A stretch of 64,000 nt of DNA, taken from Bacteroidales bacterium (lineage in GTDB: Bacteria > Bacteroidota > Bacteroidia > Bacteroidales > Rikenellaceae). Location of the stretch: the NCBI GenBank assembly GCA_910574205.1, contig CAJSYJ010000004.1:62001-126000 (forward strand), given 5' to 3'. This document shows, one piece after another, positions 34,451 through 42,692 of this stretch. A program made the translations under genes and the position numbers. A model generated the notes under the pieces. That model did not search any database. It saw only the letters and a program-made list of their open reading frames with translations, and was not told the origin of the DNA. The stretch's first letter is position 1, and the number at the start of each line of letters is the position of its first letter.

Positions 34451-35829
34451 CGGGCACCTCCTTTCGTACGGTTGTTACCGCCTATGATCCATACAAGAGA
34501 TATGCCCGCCTTGGTCGGACCGAACCAGTTGAGACGGCGCGTCGCCTGCCAGACATAGCATTCGTCCATAGGCTCGTACTCCTTGTAGCGGCCGCCGAAG
34601 TAACCGACGCCGATCGAGAAATCGAGATTCAGACAGCGTCCCAGCGGCAGAGAGTAGCCGTACTCGATACCGCCGCCGAAGCTCATGCCGTCGCTCTGGC
34701 GCCCATTGCCCGAGAACTCGAAGTCGTAGGTCAGGCCCTGTCCGTAGACACCGACATGATGTCCAGAGAACGGTTTGTCGCCGAAGTAACGCCGCAGGCC
34801 AATTTCGGCGCCGTAGCATCTCCAATAGCGGTGTTTCGAGTTGCGGCTCCACCATGCGTGCATCCAGTCGGCCGATATCGTCCAGCGGTGTGCGAACGAG
34901 TATTCGAGGCCTATGTTGGGTATGAGCGCCGCATCGTAGAGCAGATTGGTTCTCAGGGCGAAACGGGGATTGCGAGCGCTCTGCGCAAGAGCGGTCGAGA
35001 GTATCGGCTCCCCGGTCGCGAGCACAGCACCGCCCTGAGCCGGCAGGGCCTCGTGCGTATCTACGGCGGTCGCCGGCGACGACGGCTGCGGCTGCGTCGC
35101 GACGGTCTCACACGACGGCGCTTCCACCTGAGGGTCGGACGAGACGGCAAGCGCAAGGTCGCACTCCGAATCGCCGCCAGCATCGACCAGGTCGTTTATG
35201 CGGGGGGGGGTCGGAAGATCGTCCGGCACGGTTTCGAAATTGCAGACTACCGTATATAAATTGCCGCTTCGCAGAGCGGGGAATATGTTTCGGTACATGT
35301 ATTCGTAAGCACGACCGCCGTGCAGCATGCCCAGACGCCGCTTGCGGCCGTCGACGACCTTACCGTCGCGGCATATCCATTCGGGAGTGGTGCGCAACAC
35401 ATGCAGCACCTCGTCGCGATAGGGCATGTCGGAGCGCTCGACCAGCTCTTCGAGCCTCTCCCAGTCGACGCCGACGGCGTCTATGGCAAACAGCGAATCG
35501 GGCAGCGATGTATTCTCGCTGAGATAACGGGCGATATTGGCAGCACGCTTGCGTGCCAGCACGGCATTGCTTTTGGCCAAGCCGTCGGGCGAAGCCGAAC
35601 CCCTGATGCGTATGCCGGTAATTACGGCCTCGGAGTCGGTGCCGAGCCGCAGCAGCGACTCCGACAGGCGCTCCATTTCGGAGCGGTTGTCGCCGAACGA
35701 AAGATCTATGACGGAGTATCCGCGTTCGAACTCGACGGACACGTGCAACGTGTCGCTACGCATATTCTGTGCGGCGGCGACGTTCAGCGAAAATAACAAC
35801 AGACAGACAAAACAGTATCCCAATCTCAT
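34447..35829 (-). CDS. DUF3575 outer-membrane protein with OmpA-like N-terminal domain, contains C9 tract
   Basis: 460 residues with a signal peptide ending VAAA. Residues ~25-150 resemble an OmpA-like peptidoglycan-binding fold (ITGIRIRGSASPDGLAKSNAVLARKRAANIARYL). A Pro/Ala/Gln linker (residues ~215-280) leads to a C-terminal DUF3575 barrel (FALRTNLLYDAALIPNIGLEYSFAHRWTISADWMHAWWS ... GISLVWIIGG). DUF3575 proteins head many Bacteroidales fimbrial operons, probably as outer-membrane platform. At 35202-35210 the coding strand has nine Cs (codons ~207-210), before the barrel; one slipped base would truncate the protein there. Confidence 0.85.
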   Translation of the reverse strand: MRLGYCFVCLLLFSLNVAAAQNMRSDTLHVSVEFERGYSVIDLSFGDNRSEMERLSESLLRLGTDSEAVITGIRIRGSASPDGLAKSNAVLARKRAANIARYLSENTSLPDSLFAIDAVGVDWERLEELVERSDMPYRDEVLHVLRTTPEWICRDGKVVDGRKRRLGMLHGGRAYEYMYRNIFPALRSGNLYTVVCNFETVPDDLPTPPRINDLVDAGGDSECDLALAVSSDPQVEAPSCETVATQPQPSSPATAVDTHEALPAQGGAVLATGEPILSTALAQSARNPRFALRTNLLYDAALIPNIGLEYSFAHRWTISADWMHAWWSRNSKHRYWRCYGAEIGLRRYFGDKPFSGHHVGVYGQGLTYDFEFSGNGRQSDGMSFGGGIEYGYSLPLGRCLNLDFSIGVGYFGGRYKEYEPMDECYVWQATRRLNWFGPTKAGISLVWIIGGNNRTKGGAR

Positions 35830-35939
35830 AAATTATCGTGCTCCATAATTTTAGAATCATCCATAAGGCACATGTCTGCAAGACTATGAGTGCATGTAGG
35901 CTGACTATATGAATGAAGATATACTACCGTTTCAGCGGT

Positions 35940-35947
35940 CAAAGGTA
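35940..35947 (-). promoter_or_regulatory. Candidate -7 element of the fimbrial operon
   Basis: TACCTTTG on the minus strand, about 110 bp before the first start codon. No good -33 lies at 19-21 bp. The rest of 35830-36120 holds no gene. Confidence 0.45.
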
Positions 35948-36120
35948 CAAAACATTATTTTTTTTAACGAAAAATGCGAACAAAAATCATGTCTGCATAA
36001 ATACGAAAAGCTATTTTCTGCTGTTTCTCAATAAAAATAACATGCTGCCCGGAGAACTTCCGATTCGTAAGACGGCAGGGCGGCGCAAATCCGCACGGAC
36101 GCCCGGAAGCCCGAATGTCC

Positions 36121-37998
36121 TTACAAAGCCCTTATGCGCTCGAATGTCTTTTGCAAGAGAGCCTTGCCGCGCACGAGCCGCAGAGAGTCGGAGCTGCCGC
36201 GGCTGCCGACGATCATATCCGAGGTGCAGTCGTAAACGGTCGCACCCGAAGAGTCGATGATGCCGAAGCCGTCGTTGAATGTCCAGTAGCCGAAGCGCGA
36301 AGCACCGCCGCGCGACAGGTCGCGGCTGAACGGGAAGTCGTCGTGCGACAGCGACATCTGCCCCAGAAGCGTCGCCGCAAGGTCTGTCTGCGAGGCATAA
36401 TCCCCGACCACGAGCGGCCGCCGCACGGCACCGCCGAGCCACAGCATAGGTATATGGTGGCGCTCGGGCGAGTTGTATGCTATATCGGAGGGGTATTGAT
36501 ATCCGTGGTCGGGCACCAGTATAAGCAGCAGATCGTCCCACGCCCGGCTCGCACGCAGACGCTCGACCATACGGCCTATGACATCGTCGGTAAAGGCGAA
36601 GGCATTGAGCCGCTCGTCGGACAATCTCCGGCAGGGCACCTCGAAGGGCTCGTGGGACGAGAGCGTCAGCCAGACGTCGAGCCGCGGCTGGCCGTCCGAG
36701 GCCGACCCGACGATGCGGTCGACGACATACTCCATGACGGCATCGTCGGCATAGCCCCACTTGGAGCGTGTGCCGAGCTGGGGCATCGAGCTCTGGTCCG
36801 CCACCTCGTCGAAGCCCGTGGAGAAGAGATAAGCCCGCGTATTGGTAAAGTTGGCGTCGCCGCCATAGAAGAATCGCGTGGCGTAACCCGCCTCGGCGGC
36901 GAGAGTGCGGGCTATCGAGGGCAGAGCCGAAGCCTTGCGCACATCCTTCATTATCGACATCTGCGGCTGCGCCGGAAAGCCGCTCAGCAGCGCTACCGTG
37001 CCGCGGTCGGTGCGGAACGACGAGGCGTACAGGTTCTCGAAGCGGATGCTCTCGCCGGCCAGACGCGCGAGGTTGGGCGCCACCGGCTCCCCGTCGCACA
37101 CGGCATCGGTTATCGTGCGTCCGAAGCCCTCCATTATGACCACCACGACATGAGGTCTCGGGGTAACGAGCCAGCCGCCGGCATCGGCCGCGAGCGAATC
37201 GGCATCGGTCAAACGTGCGGCATCGGCAGCCGCACCGGCGCGCATCGCCTCGGAGAAGAGACGTTCGGCCTGCTCCTCGCCGAAGAAGCGGTAACGGTCG
37301 TATTCGTCGCCGCCGAAGAGTGTCGACATGAACGAAAACGTGGGGTTGACGGCCGCATGGTTGAGAAACATCTCCTTACTGAAATAGACCTTGCTTACAT
37401 TTGCCGTCGCGGGCGACAGCCCGCCGCGTATGACAACGAACAACAGGGCGGCCGAGAGCAGCAGCACCGATGCCGACGATATGCGGCGCCGCGGCCTTTC
37501 GGAGGGCATCAGATACCTGCATATGACCGCATAGACGAAGATCATGGCCGCCGACATCGCCAGATAGCATACGACGGCCGCAACCGTCTGACCTACCGTA
37601 AGGCTGGCCAGCATCTCGGCTGGCGAGTAGACGAGTATCTGAGAGTCGATGCGAGTCTGCCAGTATTCGTACAGACCGGCATCGGCAGTGAATATCCACG
37701 AGACGAACAGCGAGACGAAAACCAGCCACGCCATGACGATACGGCGCACGATGCGACCGCCGCGGCGACCCAGATCGGCGCATGCACCCGCAAGCATGGC
37801 CAGCAGCGGCACCGACGTCACGTATCCGGCCGTCGAAGCATCCAACCGCAGGCCGAAGACGAACGTCCGCAATATGTCGCCCGCGCCGAACATACCGCTC
37901 TGCGCATGATAATAGAGCAGCCACACGCCGCGCTGCACGACGAAAAAGAGTATCGTCGCGACAAATACGCATGCTATGAATATCAATCGTCGTTTCAT
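36121..37998 (-). CDS. LTA-synthase family sulfatase/phosphoglycerol transferase
   Basis: 625 residues. Five hydrophobic segments in the first ~190 residues anchor it in the inner membrane; the rest is a periplasmic alkaline-phosphatase-fold domain. The catalytic Thr lies in SSFRTDRGTVALLSG; metal ligands are in VVVIMEGFG, the LVPDHGYQYP motif and HHIPMLWLGG. This is the LtaS-like architecture; in Gram-negatives such enzymes modify lipid A, osmoregulated glycans or other surface polymers. It lies alone, with no operon partner on its strand. Confidence 0.87.
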   Translation of the reverse strand: MKRRLIFIACVFVATILFFVVQRGVWLLYYHAQSGMFGAGDILRTFVFGLRLDASTAGYVTSVPLLAMLAGACADLGRRGGRIVRRIVMAWLVFVSLFVSWIFTADAGLYEYWQTRIDSQILVYSPAEMLASLTVGQTVAAVVCYLAMSAAMIFVYAVICRYLMPSERPRRRISSASVLLLSAALLFVVIRGGLSPATANVSKVYFSKEMFLNHAAVNPTFSFMSTLFGGDEYDRYRFFGEEQAERLFSEAMRAGAAADAARLTDADSLAADAGGWLVTPRPHVVVVIMEGFGRTITDAVCDGEPVAPNLARLAGESIRFENLYASSFRTDRGTVALLSGFPAQPQMSIMKDVRKASALPSIARTLAAEAGYATRFFYGGDANFTNTRAYLFSTGFDEVADQSSMPQLGTRSKWGYADDAVMEYVVDRIVGSASDGQPRLDVWLTLSSHEPFEVPCRRLSDERLNAFAFTDDVIGRMVERLRASRAWDDLLLILVPDHGYQYPSDIAYNSPERHHIPMLWLGGAVRRPLVVGDYASQTDLAATLLGQMSLSHDDFPFSRDLSRGGASRFGYWTFNDGFGIIDSSGATVYDCTSDMIVGSRGSSDSLRLVRGKALLQKTFERIRAL

Positions 37999-38172
37999 GA
38001 ATATATCGATATACGTCCGGGAGATCTATCCCTCCGGACGGGGATGTTTTTTCCGTGAAATCGCCGCCTCTGCGTCCTCTGCTCGTCGCTCGGCAATGAG
38101 CAGTACGCAGAGTACAGCCCATCGTTTCGCACCCTCGCAGAGTTGCTCATGCAGCAATATGACGAAAAAGCA

Positions 38173-38559
38173 GTATTATGCAACGCAAGCGATGTCAAGA
38201 CGGACGGGACATACAAGAGGTATTTCCCGTTCGGCGTGACGAGTGCGCGGAAGCAGAATGCCGTGTTTCACGGAAAACTTACAAAGAACCTAACCATATT
38301 TTGCGTCAAAAGCAATCAGTTGCAACGCAACGACGGAGGGAGACGATGCGGCATACTGGCGTATTCCGCATTGTCGAACGACGAGGCGCGGAAGCAAATG
38401 GTTGCTTTTCAAAAAAATGCTACAAAGAGCCAAACTGCTTTTTCGTCAAAAACGGTATTATGCAACGCAAGCGATGTCGAGACGGACGGGACATACAAGA
38501 GGTATTTCCCGTTCGGCGAGACGAGTGCGCGGAAGCAGAATGCCGTTTTTCACGGAAAA
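38173..38559 (+). repeat. Three tandem ~141-bp repeats between the sulfatase and upp
   Basis: Copies 38173-38277 and 38455-38559 share 105 bp with about three mismatches (starting GTATTATGCAACGCAAGCGA, ending TTCACGGAAAA). A diverged middle copy starts near 38313 and keeps GCAACGCAA, GGCATAC and GCGCGGAAGCA. Open frames cross the block in more than one frame, but none has a recognisable product. A partial inverted copy of the end (TTTTTTCCGTGAAAT) lies at 38047-38061. Confidence 0.75.
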
Positions 38560-38564
38560 GAAAA

Positions 38565-39218
38565 TCAGAGCTTTTCGCCATATGCAAGATCCCCCGCATC
38601 GCCCAGGCCGGGGACGATATAGGAGCGCGAGGTCAACTCCTCGTCGACGGCGGCGCACCAGAGGGTGCACTTCTGCTCGGAGGTGTGTTGAAGAACGTAG
38701 TCGACACCCTGTTCGCTGGCTATGACGGAGGCGAAATGGGTGTGGGCGGGTTCGCCGCCGCGCTGGATCAGAGCCTCGTAGGCGAGGATGAGGGAGCTGC
38801 CGGTGGCAAGCATGGGATCGACCAGCAGGAGCGTCTTGCCCTCCAACGAGCCGCACGAGATATACTCGACCTTGACGGTAAAGGAGCCGTCGGCCTTGCT
38901 CTTGCGGTAGGCCGATACGAAGGCGTTCTGGGCATCGTCGAAGTAGTTGAGAAAACCTTGGTGGAAAGGCAGTCCCGCACGCAGGATAGTCGCTATGACT
39001 ATGGTGTCGTCGATAGATTCGACCGACGCCTCGCCCAGCGGAGTCTCGACGATGCGGCTGCGGTAGTTCAGCTCCTTCGATATCTCATAGGCAGATATCT
39101 CGGCTATGCGTTCGAGGTTGCGGCGGAAACGCATCGAATCGGTCTGCACCCTCTTGTCGCGCAGTTCGCCGATGAATTTGTTGAGAATAGTGTTCTTACT
39201 GTTGAGAATATGCAACAT
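38565..39218 (-). CDS. upp: Uracil phosphoribosyltransferase
   Basis: 217 residues. It makes UMP from uracil and PRPP (pyrimidine salvage, cytoplasm). The PRPP loop VDPMLATGSSLILA and the uracil-binding end YIVPGLGDAGDLAYG are intact; ILRAGLPFHQGFL is also characteristic. Normal length. It follows hflX by 33 nt and is probably co-transcribed. The stop sits just outside the tandem repeats. Confidence 0.95.
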   Translation of the reverse strand: MLHILNSKNTILNKFIGELRDKRVQTDSMRFRRNLERIAEISAYEISKELNYRSRIVETPLGEASVESIDDTIVIATILRAGLPFHQGFLNYFDDAQNAFVSAYRKSKADGSFTVKVEYISCGSLEGKTLLLVDPMLATGSSLILAYEALIQRGGEPAHTHFASVIASEQGVDYVLQHTSEQKCTLWCAAVDEELTSRSYIVPGLGDAGDLAYGEKL

Positions 39219-39251
39219 GGTCTATCGTTTGGTTTTGGTTGTCGTCGGTCG

Positions 39252-40472
39252 TCAATAGAGGAAGTTGTTGAACGGATAGCGTCCGGCGTGTATCTCGCGC
39301 ACCATGCCGTAGAGATCGGAACGCAGGCGGTCTATGCCCTGACGCTCGCGCGCCGAGATGAAGATGCACGGGGTATTGGCGCGTGCTATCCAGCTGCGGC
39401 GCAGCTCGTCGAGCGAGATGTTCTCGCGCGTGGGCGGTGTGAGGTCGTCCTCCTCCTTGGGGGTATAGCTGTAAGCGTCGATCTTGTTGAATACCAAAAA
39501 AGTCGGCTTGTCGCCGGCGCCTATGTCGCGCAGGGTCTGCTTGACGACGTTGATCTGTTCCTCGAAGCCCTTGTGCGATATGTCGACCACATGCAGCAGC
39601 AGGTCGGCCTCGCGCACCTCGTCGAGGGTCGACTTGAACGACTCGATAAGCTCGGTGGGCAGCTTGCGTATGAAACCGACGGTATCGGACATCAGGAACG
39701 GCAGGTTGTCGAAGACCACCTTGCGCACGGTCGTGTCGAGCGTGGCGAAGAGCTTGTTCTCGGCAAAGACCTCGCTTTTCGAGAGCAGATTCATCAGCGT
39801 CGACTTGCCGACGTTGGTATAGCCAACCAGCGCCACACGCACCATGGAGCCGCGGTTGGAGCGCTGCACCGACATCTGGCGGTCGATCTTTTTAAGCTCC
39901 TCCTTCAACTTCGATATGCGCGTGCGCACTATGCGGCGGTCGGTCTCGATCTCGCGCTCGCCGGCGCCTCCTCGCGTACCCGTCGCACCCCTCTGGCGTT
40001 CGAGGTGGGTCCACATGCCCGTCAGTCGCGGCAGAAGATATTCGTACTGCGCCAGCTCGACCTGCGTCTTGGCGTATGCCGTGCGGGCGCGCGAGCGGAA
40101 TATGTCGAGAATAAGACGCGTGCGGTCGAGGATGCGGCACGGCAGCGCCTTTTCGATATTGCGCGTCTGCGCAGGCGACAGCTCGTCGTCGAATATGGCC
40201 ACGCCGATCTCGTTGTCGGCACAGTACGCGGCTATCTCTTCGAGCTTGCCGGGGCCTACATATATCTTCGACGATGGTTGCGGCAGCCGCTGCGTGAAGC
40301 GGCGCACGGTCTCAATGTCGGCCGTCTCGGCCAGAAACTCCAACTCGTCGAGAAACTCCGTCGTGCGTTCGACCGACTCCGAGTCGCGCACCACGGCCAC
40401 GAGCACGGCCCGCTCGGGGCGGATGCACTCCTCGGCCGGAGCCGCGGGTTGCCGTTTATCGTTATTTGTCAT
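39252..40472 (-). CDS. hflX: Ribosome-associated GTPase HflX
   Basis: 406 residues. HflX splits stalled or hibernating ribosomes. The HflX N-domain includes KIYVGPGKLEEIAAYC and IFDDELSPAQTRNIE; the linker has LAQYEYLLPRLTGMWTHLERQRG, followed by an intact G domain: P-loop VALVGYTNVGKST, LFATLDTT, SDTVGFI and NKID. The start is at 40472, just after the tonB terminator on the same strand; upp follows. Confidence 0.95.
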   Translation of the reverse strand: MTNNDKRQPAAPAEECIRPERAVLVAVVRDSESVERTTEFLDELEFLAETADIETVRRFTQRLPQPSSKIYVGPGKLEEIAAYCADNEIGVAIFDDELSPAQTRNIEKALPCRILDRTRLILDIFRSRARTAYAKTQVELAQYEYLLPRLTGMWTHLERQRGATGTRGGAGEREIETDRRIVRTRISKLKEELKKIDRQMSVQRSNRGSMVRVALVGYTNVGKSTLMNLLSKSEVFAENKLFATLDTTVRKVVFDNLPFLMSDTVGFIRKLPTELIESFKSTLDEVREADLLLHVVDISHKGFEEQINVVKQTLRDIGAGDKPTFLVFNKIDAYSYTPKEEDDLTPPTRENISLDELRRSWIARANTPCIFISARERQGIDRLRSDLYGMVREIHAGRYPFNNFLY

Positions 40473-40504
40473 CTGCGAATGAATAATCTTTCGGGTTATA
40501 CTTA

Positions 40505-40536
40505 TAAAAAAGGGTATCCGTCAAAAAGGATACCCT
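40505..40536 (-). terminator. Intrinsic terminator of tonB
   Basis: AGGGTATCC/GGATACCCT perfect stem (40511-40519 with 40528-40536), followed on the minus strand by a run of Ts (40505-40511). Confidence 0.85.
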
Positions 40537-40558
40537 CGTTATATCGTCAGACGACGGA

Positions 40559-41245
40559 TCAGTTCTGAATGCGGAATATGACGGGCAGCGTGTAGGTACA
40601 ACGAACAGGTTTGTTACGCTGGCGTCCCGGCTCCCACTTCGGAGACTTCTGCAATACGGCGATAGCCGCATCCGAGAGGCTCTTGTCGGGAGTTTGCAGC
40701 ACCTGGAAATTCGACAGCTTGCCCGTAGGCTCGACGACGAACTTGATGATGACGTTACCCTGAATGCCGGTCTCCTGTGCGATCTGGGGATAACGCACGG
40801 TATTCTGTACCCATGCGCGGAACTTTTCGAGTCCTCCGCCCTGGAACTTGGGCATGACCTCGGCATTGACGAAGATCTCCTCCTCCTCGATCTCCTCCTC
40901 CTTCTCCTCGATGACGATATCGAGATCGTCGAAGTCGTCGCTCTCGTCGATGAAGGTAATGTTGCTGTCGATCTTCTTATCGTTCGAGACGATGTTCAGC
41001 ACGTCGGTAATGACCTGAATCTGCGTCTGCTGCGGAGGGGGCGGAGGCGTATCGTCCTGACGCGTAACGTCGATCTCCTCCATCTCGATGACTTCGGCAA
41101 CGATCTTGTTGACCTTGATCTTGTTGTCGGACTTGTGATACCAGAACGCGAGCGCCATAACGGCCAGAGCTATCACCAAACCGATTTCGGTAAAGAGCAC
41201 CTTCTTGTTCTGCAAATCCGCCTTGGGTGATTTTTTAATCTCCAT
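40559..41245 (-). CDS. tonB: Energy transducer TonB
   Basis: 228 residues. A basic cytoplasmic tail (MEIKKSPKADLQNKK), one membrane helix (VLFTEIGLVIALAVMALAFWY), then a periplasmic linker with PPPPPQQ and a very acidic stretch (EEKEEEIEEEE) in place of the usual Pro-Lys rod, and the C-terminal TonB domain (AWVQNTVRYPQIAQETGIQGNVIIKFVVEPTGKLSNFQVLQ ... GRQRNKPVRCTYTLPVIFRIQ). It carries Exb-derived energy to SusC-like receptors. Its partner exb genes are at 15.7-18.1 kb. The mRNA leader contains three 76-bp repeats. Confidence 0.93.
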   Translation of the reverse strand: MEIKKSPKADLQNKKVLFTEIGLVIALAVMALAFWYHKSDNKIKVNKIVAEVIEMEEIDVTRQDDTPPPPPQQTQIQVITDVLNIVSNDKKIDSNITFIDESDDFDDLDIVIEEKEEEIEEEEIFVNAEVMPKFQGGGLEKFRAWVQNTVRYPQIAQETGIQGNVIIKFVVEPTGKLSNFQVLQTPDKSLSDAAIAVLQKSPKWEPGRQRNKPVRCTYTLPVIFRIQN

Positions 41246-41288
41246 TTATGAATAATTTTTAGTTTTAGTTACGTCAAATCGGGCGGGG

Positions 41289-41516
41289 ATGAAATCCTTT
41301 CGACGTTTTCCGCGCCTCGGCAAAACCGATATAAGTTCGGCTCTGCGCCCGGCTTAACGAAACCGTTGAATTTCTTTCGACGATTTCCCGCCTCGGCATA
41401 GCCCGAACAAGTTCGGCTCTGCACCCGGCTTAACGAAACCGTTGAATTTCTTTCGACGATTTCCCGCCTCGGCATAGCCCGAACAAGTTCGGCTCTGCGC
41501 TCGGCTTAACGAAATC
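41289..41516. repeat. Three tandem 76-bp repeats in the tonB/rlmN intergenic region
   Basis: Units 41289-41364 (diverged), 41365-41440 and 41441-41516 (nearly identical). Each holds TTTCGACG, CGCCTCGG, an inverted repeat CCGAACAAGTTCGG (imperfect in unit 1) and CGGCTTAACGAAA. The CGCCTCGG ... CGGCTTA borders match the family 1 repeats at 7965, 8041 and 19427, suggesting one superfamily with interchangeable centres. Confidence 0.8.
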
Positions 41517-41543
41517 GTTGGGATATATCCGCACTCCGCTATG

Positions 41544-41551
41544 CAAATATA
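41544..41551 (-). promoter_or_regulatory. -7 element of tonB
   Basis: TATATTTG on the minus strand; a transcript starting near 41537 would carry all three 76-bp repeats in its ~290-nt leader. No good -33 was seen. Confidence 0.5.
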
Positions 41552-41605
41552 GATATAAATTTTCAAAAAATCGTATAGGCATGCGAAAAATCTTCATTTT
41601 TCAAC

Positions 41606-41613
41606 TAATTTTG
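41606..41613 (+). promoter_or_regulatory. -7 element of rlmN
   Basis: TAATTTTG on the plus strand, about 24 bp before the rlmN start; divergent from the tonB promoter. Confidence 0.5.
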
Positions 41614-41636
41614 CAGGTAGTTAAATCGGACGGAGT

Positions 41637-42692
41637 TTGGAAAGCGCGAAACATATTCTCTACGGAATGAGCCTCGACGAGCTCAGAGCACTGTGTGCGG
41701 AGATGTCGATGCCGCGCTTCGCGGCCGCTCAGACGGCGCGCTGGCTCTACCGCCGCTTCGTCGATTCGTTCGACCGGATGACCGACCTGTCGGCGGCCTC
41801 GCGCGCACTGCTGGCCGAGCGCTGCTCGACCGGACTCAGAGCACCCGAGAGGGTAAGCGTATCGGCCGACGGCACGCGCAAATATCTCTACCGCACGCTC
41901 GAAGGAGCGTACGTCGAGTCGGCCTACATACCCGACGGCGACCGCGCCACGCTCTGCGTATCGTCGCAGGCGGGGTGCCGCATGGGGTGCCGCTTCTGCG
42001 CCACGGGGCGTCAGGGGCTGCAACACTCGCTCGCCGCCCCGGACATACTCAACCAGATAGTCTCGCTGCCCGAGCGCGACACTCTTACCAACATCGTGTA
42101 CATGGGCATGGGCGAGCCTCTCGACAACATCGAGGAGGTGCTGCGCTCGCTCGATGCGCTGACATCGGAGTGGGGCATGGGGTGGTCGCCCACGCGCATT
42201 ACGGTCTCGACGGCCGGCGTGGCCCCGAATCTCGAACGGCTGCTCGACAAATCGCGCGTCAATCTGGCCGTGTCGCTGCACAACCCCTTTTCGGAAGAGC
42301 GGGCGCAGATCATGCCCGTCGAGAAGGCGTGGCCGATACGCGAGGTAACGGACATACTGCGCCGATACGACTTCACGCACCAGCGCCGCGTGTCGTTCGA
42401 GTATATAGTCATGGAGGGGCTGAACGACTCGCCGCGCCATGTCAGGGAGCTTTGCCGGCTTTTGGACGGCATCAAGTGCAGGATCAACCTCATACGTTTC
42501 CACCGCATACCAGACTCGCCCTACTTCTCGCCCCCTCACGAGCGGATGCTCGGCTTCCGCGACGCGCTGACCGCACGCGGCATACATACCACAATACGCC
42601 GTTCGCGCGGAGAGGACATAGAGGCCGCATGCGGCCTGCTCTCGACCGCTGCGACACGGACATCAGGCAAGACAACCAAAACCCGATCATAA
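41637..42692 (+). CDS. rlmN: 23S rRNA/tRNA adenine C2-methyltransferase RlmN
   Basis: 351 residues. RlmN methylates A2503 of 23S rRNA and A37 of some tRNAs by radical SAM chemistry. The cluster cysteines are Cys114, Cys118 and Cys121 (GCRMGCRFCATG); GMGEPLDN binds SAM, and INLIRFHRIPDSPYFSPP is typical. The frame is closed by a stop at 41622, and the only start upstream of the conserved N-terminal helix is a TTG at 41637; the first ATG (41667) would cut into it. GH97 starts on the last base of its stop (TAATG). Confidence 0.92.
   Translation: MESAKHILYGMSLDELRALCAEMSMPRFAAAQTARWLYRRFVDSFDRMTDLSAASRALLAERCSTGLRAPERVSVSADGTRKYLYRTLEGAYVESAYIPDGDRATLCVSSQAGCRMGCRFCATGRQGLQHSLAAPDILNQIVSLPERDTLTNIVYMGMGEPLDNIEEVLRSLDALTSEWGMGWSPTRITVSTAGVAPNLERLLDKSRVNLAVSLHNPFSEERAQIMPVEKAWPIREVTDILRRYDFTHQRRVSFEYIVMEGLNDSPRHVRELCRLLDGIKCRINLIRFHRIPDSPYFSPPHERMLGFRDALTARGIHTTIRRSRGEDIEAACGLLSTAATRTSGKTTKTRS

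Noticed and set aside
35870..36000. Invertible promoter before the fimbrial operon
   Set aside because: CATGTCTGCA occurs twice here but as direct repeats; no inverted pair or recombinase gene was found.
38143..38622. 159-residue ORF over the tandem repeats
   Set aside because: Open frames exist in more than one register, it overlaps the 3' end of upp, and the amino-acid repeat only mirrors the DNA repeat.
38178..40568. 796-residue plus-strand ORF over upp and hflX
   Set aside because: Antisense to two well-recognised enzymes; no motif of its own.
41289..41516. Possible CRISPR array
   Set aside because: The repeats adjoin with no unique spacers, the unit is 76 bp, and no cas gene is nearby.
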